Origin: VBDM01 sp035702665
GTDB taxonomy: Bacteria > Pseudomonadota > Gammaproteobacteria > Burkholderiales > SG8-39
DNA: 64,000 bases
Direction: 5' to 3'
NCBI GenBank assembly: GCA_035702665.1
Contig: DASSQD010000035.1
Coordinates: forward strand, 1 to 64,000
In this document: piece after piece, positions 59,428 to 64,000 of the stretch
Position numbering within the stretch: the first letter of the stretch is position 1
How the letters are laid out: every line of letters starts with the position of its first letter
Position numbers and translations under genes: made by a program
Notes under the pieces: model-generated
Told to the model about the DNA's origin: nothing
The model's database searches: none
Seen by the model: the letters and a program-made list of their open reading frames with translations, nothing else

Positions 59428-60678
59428 CTACCGGTCGCGGATGATTCCTTGCTTCAGGTAGACCGGCCTCACGGCGCTCGCCCAGCTCTTGAGGCGCAGC
59501 GCGAACACGCTGCCGGCCACGGCGACAACCGCGCCGCAAGCAAGGAGCGTGTAGTGGACTCCGATCGATTCTGCCACTGCGCCCGCCGTGAAGTTGCCTA
59601 TGGGTGCGAATCCGAGGAAGCACGTGACGTACATGCTGATGATTCGTGCACGCTTGTCTTCGTCGGCCAGCGTTTGCAGGACCGTGTTGATCGAAGCCGC
59701 GGTGACGACCAGCCCGGCCCCGAAGACGGCGAGGAATACCAGCGATAGCCACAGCGTGCCCGAGAGGGAGAAGGCCATCAGCGCACCGCCGGCGGTGACC
59801 GTTGTCGTCGCGATGACTCGCCCCAGTCCTCGGACGGACTTCCGCGCAGCGAGCACGAAAGTACCCAGCACCGCTCCCATGCCCACGGCCCCGATCAGGA
59901 ACCCGAAGGTCCTGGAGTCGCCGCTGAAGGTCTGGCCCGCGAATATCGGCATCAGGGATTGCCAGGGTGCGGAAAAAAAGCCGACCGTCATGAGTAGCAG
60001 CAGCAAGCGCCGGCTGCCGGTGAAACCGAACGCGTACGTGAATCCGGAGCCGAGTTGGCGCCACCACTCGACGCTGCTCTGGGGAAGGTCGCGCGGCTTC
60101 ACGCGCACCACCGCGTACGTCGCAATAATCGCCAGATAGCACAGGGCGTTGGTCAGGAAGCACCATCCTTCGCCGAGCACGGCGAGGAGCAATCCGGCCA
60201 GGGAAGGTCCGACGAAGCGCGTGCACTGGAACAGCATCGACTGCAGTGCGATCGCATTGGGCAAGTCCTCGCGGTGGTGGATCAGCTCCAGCAGGAAGGC
60301 TTGGCGGGTCGGCGTTTCGAAGGAGGTGGTGACCCCGAGGAGCAGGGCAAGGCCGATCAGATAGGGGACGCGGACCGCGTCCGCGAAGGTAAGCGTAGCA
60401 AGCGTCAGCGCCTGAACGAAGGCGATCGTTTGGATGATCACAAGCAGGCGGCGCCGATTGACGCGATCCGCCCACACGCCGGCGATGGGCGAAAGAAACA
60501 GCACCGGCAGTTGCTGCGCGCCGGCGGTCACGCCGAGCAGCAGCGCGGAACCGGTTACGCGATAGACGAGCCAGCCCATCGCCACGTTCTGAATCCAGTT
60601 ACCCAGCAGCGCGAGTCCCTGTCCGGCGTAGAAGATCCGGAAGTTCTTGGAGCGGAACGCTCGCAGCGCTGGGATCAC
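59428..60678 (-). CDS. MFS transporter (MFS_3/EntS-like)
   Basis: Inner-membrane major-facilitator protein, 416 residues with 12 predicted helices. The loop 2-3 motif is GVWADRVNRRRLL. Members of this type export siderophores, macrolides or other small molecules; the substrate cannot be predicted. Start GTG 60678 lies 8 bp after the valS stop, so it is probably co-transcribed with valS. Confidence 0.85.
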   Translation of the reverse strand: MIPALRAFRSKNFRIFYAGQGLALLGNWIQNVAMGWLVYRVTGSALLLGVTAGAQQLPVLFLSPIAGVWADRVNRRRLLVIIQTIAFVQALTLATLTFADAVRVPYLIGLALLLGVTTSFETPTRQAFLLELIHHREDLPNAIALQSMLFQCTRFVGPSLAGLLLAVLGEGWCFLTNALCYLAIIATYAVVRVKPRDLPQSSVEWWRQLGSGFTYAFGFTGSRRLLLLLMTVGFFSAPWQSLMPIFAGQTFSGDSRTFGFLIGAVGMGAVLGTFVLAARKSVRGLGRVIATTTVTAGGALMAFSLSGTLWLSLVFLAVFGAGLVVTAASINTVLQTLADEDKRARIISMYVTCFLGFAPIGNFTAGAVAESIGVHYTLLACGAVVAVAGSVFALRLKSWASAVRPVYLKQGIIRDR

Positions 60679-60686
60679 GCGAGGGC

Positions 60687-63473
60687 CTACCCGCTGAGCC
60701 TGTCGAGTTGCGCTTTGACTTTGTCCAGAGTGCCCGTGAAGGCAGCGAGGCGTTCCTTTTCTTGAGCGACTACTGCGGGCGGCGCACGTTCGATGAAGCT
60801 CGCGTTGGCGAGCTTCGTGTTCGCCTTCGCGATTTCTGCCTCCAAGCGGACCACTTCCTTCTGAAGGCGGGCTCGTTCGGCGGCGGTGTCGACTTGAACC
60901 TCGACCATCGAGTGGGCGCCGTCGATTATCGCCACTGGTGAGTCCGATTGCGGGAGCGTATCTACTCTGGTGAACGAGCTGAGCCGTCCCAGTGACATGA
61001 TCGCGGCAGTGGTTGTGCCTAGGTCGAAGATCTTGGGATTTTCAGTCGTGTAGAACGGAACCTTCTCCGCTGGCGGCACATTGCTCTCGCTCCGCAGATT
61101 TCTGGTCTTGTCTGTCCATAGCTTCAGGACGGCCATGTCGCGCTCCGCAGCTTCGTCGATTCTCTCGGGCTGCGATCTCGGGTATGGGGACAGCATGATG
61201 GTCTTGCCGGTCTTGCCGGCGAGCGGTGCGACACCCTGCCAAAGGTCCTCGGTGATGAAAGGGATGATCGGGTGCGCCAGCCGCAGAGTGGCCTCGAGCA
61301 CTCGAACGAGCGTTCGGCGCGTGGCGCGCAGCACCTCCCGGTCGGTCGATCGGAGTTGCACCTTGGCCAGCTCGACGTACCAATCGCAATATTCATCCCA
61401 GACGAACCGATAGATGGCTGCTGCGGCGTTGTCGAAGCGGTATTCAGCGAACGCGGTCTCTACGTCTTTCTCGGTTCGCTGAAGAACGCTGATGATCCAG
61501 CGGTCTATGTACGACAGTTTGACGGGGGCCTTCTCGTCCTGGCCGCAGTCCTGTCCCTCGGTATTCATCAGCACGAACCGCGTCGCGTTCCAAAGCTTGT
61601 TGCAGAAATTGCGGTAGCCTTCGCAGCGGCTTAGGTCGAAATTGAGGGTGATGGCGAAGCTCGCGAGGGAGGCAAAGGTGAAGCGCACGGCATCGGCCCC
61701 GAACGCCGGGATACCGTTCGGATAGTGGCTGCGCACGTACTTCTGGATCCGCTCCTGGTGTTCTCCCTTCAGCAATCCAACGGTTGATTTCTGCATCAGC
61801 GCTTCGAAGGTGATCCCGTCAATCAGGTCGAGCGGGTCGATGGTGTTCCCCTTGGACTTCGACATCTTCTCGCCCTCGGCGTCGCGCACGATGGCGTTGA
61901 TGTAGACGTGGTGGAACGGCACCTTGTCGGTGAAGTGCAGCGTCATCATGATCATCCGCGCAACCCAGAAGAAGATGATGTCGTTGCCGGTGACGAGCAC
62001 GTTGGAGGGCAGGAAGCGCTCCAGGTCCGGCGTCTTCCCCGGCCAGCCGAGCGAGGTGAATGGCACGAGCGCGGAGGAGAACCAAGTGTCGAGGACGTCC
62101 TCGTCGCGCCTCAGCGGGCCGCGCCGGCCCTTCGCGGCGGCTTGCTTCTTCGCTTCCTCTTCGCTCCGGGCGACGTAAGCGTTTCCATCCTCGTCGTACC
62201 ACGCCGGGATCTGGTGGCCCCACCAGAGTTGGCGCGAGATGCACCAGTCCTGAATCTTCTCGAGCCACTGGTTGTAGGTGCTGGTCCAGTGCTCAGGAAA
62301 GAACTTGACGTCGCCCTTGGCTACGGCGTCCAGCCCGCGCCTCGCCAGCCCCTCCATTCGCACGAACCACTGGTCGGTCAGCATGGGCTCGACGATCACG
62401 CCGGTGCGGCCGGAGCGCGGCACGCGCAACCGGTAGGGTTTTTCGGAGACCAGAAATCCCTGGGATTGGAGGTCGGCGACGATTCGCTTGCGCGCCTCCA
62501 ACCGCTCCAGCCCGCGATAGGCCTGCGGCGCAGCGTCGTTCATCTTCGCTTTCAGGTCCATCACGACGATTTGCTGAAGACCGTGGCGCTGACCGACGGC
62601 GTAGTCGTTGAAGTCATGCGCCGGCGTGATCTTCACGCAGCCTGTGCCGAATTCCGGATCGACGTAGTCGTCCGCGATCACCGGGATCGCGCGGCCGGCC
62701 AAAGGCAGACGCACGCGCCTGCCGACGAGCTTGGTGTAGCGACTGTCCTTGGGATTCACCGCCACCGCGACGTCGCCGAGCATGGTCTCTGGCCGGGTGG
62801 TGGCGACGGTGACCGAGCCGCTGCCATCATCTTCCAATGGATAGCGGATCTCCCAGATCTTTCCGTTCTCCTCCTCGCTTTCGACTTCCAGGTCGGACAC
62901 GGCGGTGCCTAGCACCGGGTCCCAGTTCACCAGGCGCTTTCCGCGGTAGATCAAGCCCTGCTCATGCAGGCGCACGAACACCTCGATGACCGCGCGCGAC
63001 ATGCGCTCGTCCATCGTGAAATAGCCCGCGTTCTGTCCATCGGCTGCGGCGAAGCTCCAGTTCGCAGACGCTCCGAGGCGGCGCATCTGGCGCGTGATGG
63101 TCGATCCGGATTGCTGCTTCCAGTCCCATACGCGCTTGACGAAGGCCTCGCGGCCGAGATCGCGGCGGGTCTTGCCCTCGGCCTCGAGTTGGCGCTCGAC
63201 CACGATCTGCGTGGCGATGCCCGCGTGATCGGTGCCGACCACCCAGTTGGTGTCGTCGCCGCGCATGCGGTGATAGCGGATGAGCGCATCCATCAGGGTC
63301 TGCTGGAACGCGTGCCCCATGTGCAGGGTGCCGGTGACGTTCGGGGGTGGGAGCTGGATGCAGTAGGGCTCCCCCTTGCGCCCCGCGGCATGCGCGAAAT
63401 AACCTCGCGATTCCCAGACGGGATACCAGCGCTTCTCGACCTCGTGCGGGTCAAAGCTCTTGGCGAGTTCCAT
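60687..63473 (-). CDS. valS: Valyl-tRNA synthetase
   Basis: Class Ia synthetase charging tRNA-Val, 928 residues, family length. HIGH-type motif in PPPNVTGTLHMGHAF (about 48-56), the CP1 editing domain, the KMSKS motif in EKMSKSKGNTIDPLDL (about 540), an anticodon-binding helical bundle and a C-terminal coiled coil (about 860-928). ATG 63473 lacks a Shine-Dalgarno sequence and follows a terminator-like hairpin by 13 bp, so leader-level control is possible. Confidence 0.97.
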   Translation of the reverse strand: MELAKSFDPHEVEKRWYPVWESRGYFAHAAGRKGEPYCIQLPPPNVTGTLHMGHAFQQTLMDALIRYHRMRGDDTNWVVGTDHAGIATQIVVERQLEAEGKTRRDLGREAFVKRVWDWKQQSGSTITRQMRRLGASANWSFAAADGQNAGYFTMDERMSRAVIEVFVRLHEQGLIYRGKRLVNWDPVLGTAVSDLEVESEEENGKIWEIRYPLEDDGSGSVTVATTRPETMLGDVAVAVNPKDSRYTKLVGRRVRLPLAGRAIPVIADDYVDPEFGTGCVKITPAHDFNDYAVGQRHGLQQIVVMDLKAKMNDAAPQAYRGLERLEARKRIVADLQSQGFLVSEKPYRLRVPRSGRTGVIVEPMLTDQWFVRMEGLARRGLDAVAKGDVKFFPEHWTSTYNQWLEKIQDWCISRQLWWGHQIPAWYDEDGNAYVARSEEEAKKQAAAKGRRGPLRRDEDVLDTWFSSALVPFTSLGWPGKTPDLERFLPSNVLVTGNDIIFFWVARMIMMTLHFTDKVPFHHVYINAIVRDAEGEKMSKSKGNTIDPLDLIDGITFEALMQKSTVGLLKGEHQERIQKYVRSHYPNGIPAFGADAVRFTFASLASFAITLNFDLSRCEGYRNFCNKLWNATRFVLMNTEGQDCGQDEKAPVKLSYIDRWIISVLQRTEKDVETAFAEYRFDNAAAAIYRFVWDEYCDWYVELAKVQLRSTDREVLRATRRTLVRVLEATLRLAHPIIPFITEDLWQGVAPLAGKTGKTIMLSPYPRSQPERIDEAAERDMAVLKLWTDKTRNLRSESNVPPAEKVPFYTTENPKIFDLGTTTAAIMSLGRLSSFTRVDTLPQSDSPVAIIDGAHSMVEVQVDTAAERARLQKEVVRLEAEIAKANTKLANASFIERAPPAVVAQEKERLAAFTGTLDKVKAQLDRLSG

Positions 63474-63486
63474 TCGCGGCCAAACG

Positions 63487-63535
63487 AAAAAAAGCGCGTC
63501 GAGCGGTGCTCACGTGGAGCCCGGTCCGACGCGCT
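63487..63535 (-). terminator. Terminator/attenuator hairpin before valS
   Basis: Read on the minus strand: AGCGCGTCG (63535-63527), a 25-nt loop with a small inner stem (GCTC/GAGC), CGACGCGCT (63501-63493), then a run of seven T ending at 63487. It lies between the 115-codon gene and valS. It may end the upstream message or act as an attenuator of valS. Confidence 0.85.
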
Positions 63536-63553
63536 CTCAGGGGATTATAGCTT

Positions 63554-63901
63554 TCAGGCGCCCCGCGAAGGCCCCCGGAGGCGGGCGACTTCGGCGGCGA
63601 CGGCCCGGGCTACGGTATCGCGAATGACAGCTTCCAGATCGGCCTTGAGCTGGCTGCTGAGGCCCGCGAGCGCGCGTTGCAAATGAGCGTCGATACTCTG
63701 CTGGAGCCTCTGCTCGAGTTCGGCCAGCTCGGCTTTCGCCAGAGAGCCGGGCGGCGCCGCGCCGGTGGTAGACCGCGGAGGTCGACCCTCGTCGACTATC
63801 TCCGTGAGCACCGGAACGTCCTGCTTGCCCGCGCTGCTCGCGGGATGGAAGCGCTTCAGGAACGCGTCGGCCTTTCCCAGCAGATCATCCGGCTCGCTCA
63901 T
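63554..63901 (-). CDS. Small hypothetical protein upstream of valS
   Basis: 115 residues, soluble. The middle and end are an amphipathic, Ala/Leu/Glu-rich helical region (about 50-110, LAKAELAELEQRLQQSIDAHLQRALAGLSSQLKADLEAVI), likely a coiled coil. The N-terminus is acidic and disordered-looking. I do not recognise the family. ATGA overlap couples it to the partial upstream gene, and a terminator follows. Confidence 0.7.
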   Translation of the reverse strand: MSEPDDLLGKADAFLKRFHPASSAGKQDVPVLTEIVDEGRPPRSTTGAAPPGSLAKAELAELEQRLQQSIDAHLQRALAGLSSQLKADLEAVIRDTVARAVAAEVARLRGPSRGA

Positions 63902-64000
63902 TGCGTCGATCTCGACAGATCGTGGTGATGGATCTCGTAGCCGCGGTCGCGGTAGAAACGGAAGCGATTCCTCGCGCGCTGGCGATCCTCGTCGTCCCTG
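63898..64000 (-). CDS. C-terminal fragment of an unidentified protein (partial)
   Basis: The last 33 codons of a gene that begins beyond the right edge. The tail is highly charged (RDDEDRQRARNRFRFYRDRG, then YEIHHHDLSRSTQ) and its TGA overlaps the ATG of the next gene. It is too short to assign. Confidence 0.6.
   Translation of the reverse strand, partial: RDDEDRQRARNRFRFYRDRGYEIHHHDLSRSTQ

Overview
The window is GC-rich, gene-dense bacterial DNA that looks betaproteobacterial (Burkholderiales-like). The evidence is a Tat-exported Liv-type binding protein, a TctABC transporter, a CadC-like regulator, classical sucCD, a sigma-54 pilA promoter, and a valS/MFS/TusA/ChrB neighbourhood. No rRNA, tRNA, CRISPR array, insertion sequence or prophage gene was recognised, so this looks like native chromosome. 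Its themes are oxalate/formate metabolism and an unusually dense signalling locus.

Layout. 1-4.2 kb: a Liv-type ABC importer with a fused LivM-LivG protein, cut by the left edge, and a divergent MarR regulator with two perfect dyads between them. 4.2-12.6 kb: glycerol kinase and glycerol-3-phosphate dehydrogenase (divergent), an AfuABC-type ABC importer with a HAD phosphatase, and a lipoprotein phosphoesterase. 12.7-16.9 kb: a CadC-like regulator and sucCD. 16.9-38.4 kb: the oxalate/formate region. It holds a ModE-like/PBP-domain regulator, an OFA-family oxalate/formate antiporter, an NAD-dependent Mo/W formate dehydrogenase (fused NuoE-NuoF subunit plus catalytic subunit), formate-tetrahydrofolate ligase, TerC, TctCBA, a Crp/Fnr regulator, oxalyl-CoA decarboxylase, formyl-CoA transferase and a stand-alone formyltransferase resembling 10-formyl-THF hydrolase. 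38.7-53.6 kb: a co-directional signalling run of CHASE2 Ser/Thr kinase, PP2C phosphatase, FHA protein, CHASE2 adenylate cyclase, class II cyclic-nucleotide phosphodiesterase, cNMP-binding/rhodanese protein, GAF-GspE/PilB ATPase, GAF-HD-GYP protein and TPR-OGT glycosyltransferase. 53.7-56 kb: major pilin with a sigma-54 promoter, a terminator, and a membrane TPR protein. 56-64 kb: moaC, a BepA-like M48 protease, chrB, tusA, an MFS transporter, valS and two hypothetical genes.

The most striking non-coding signal is a family of seven Crp/Fnr-type palindromes (consensus TTGAY-N4-RTCAA, one relaxed). All lie in gaps, in front of glpK/gpsA, the AfuABC operon, sucCD, formate dehydrogenase, formate-THF ligase, tctCBA and the crp/oxc pair. 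Most have a -10-like hexamer beginning 35-39 bp after the near edge of the box, which is class II activator geometry. A cysteine-free Crp/Fnr protein with an FNR-like E..SR recognition helix is encoded beside one box. The simplest reading is a local regulon that ties oxalate decarboxylation to formate oxidation, C1 assimilation, organic-acid uptake and central carbon flow. The oxalate/formate antiporter has a different, three-copy dyad (TATG-N10-CATA) facing the ModE-like regulator.

The signalling locus combines Ser/Thr phosphorylation, cAMP and probably c-di-GMP turnover around one pilus/secretion-type ATPase, and ends next to a glycosyltransferase and pilin. This is inferred from gene content and order; the connections are untested.
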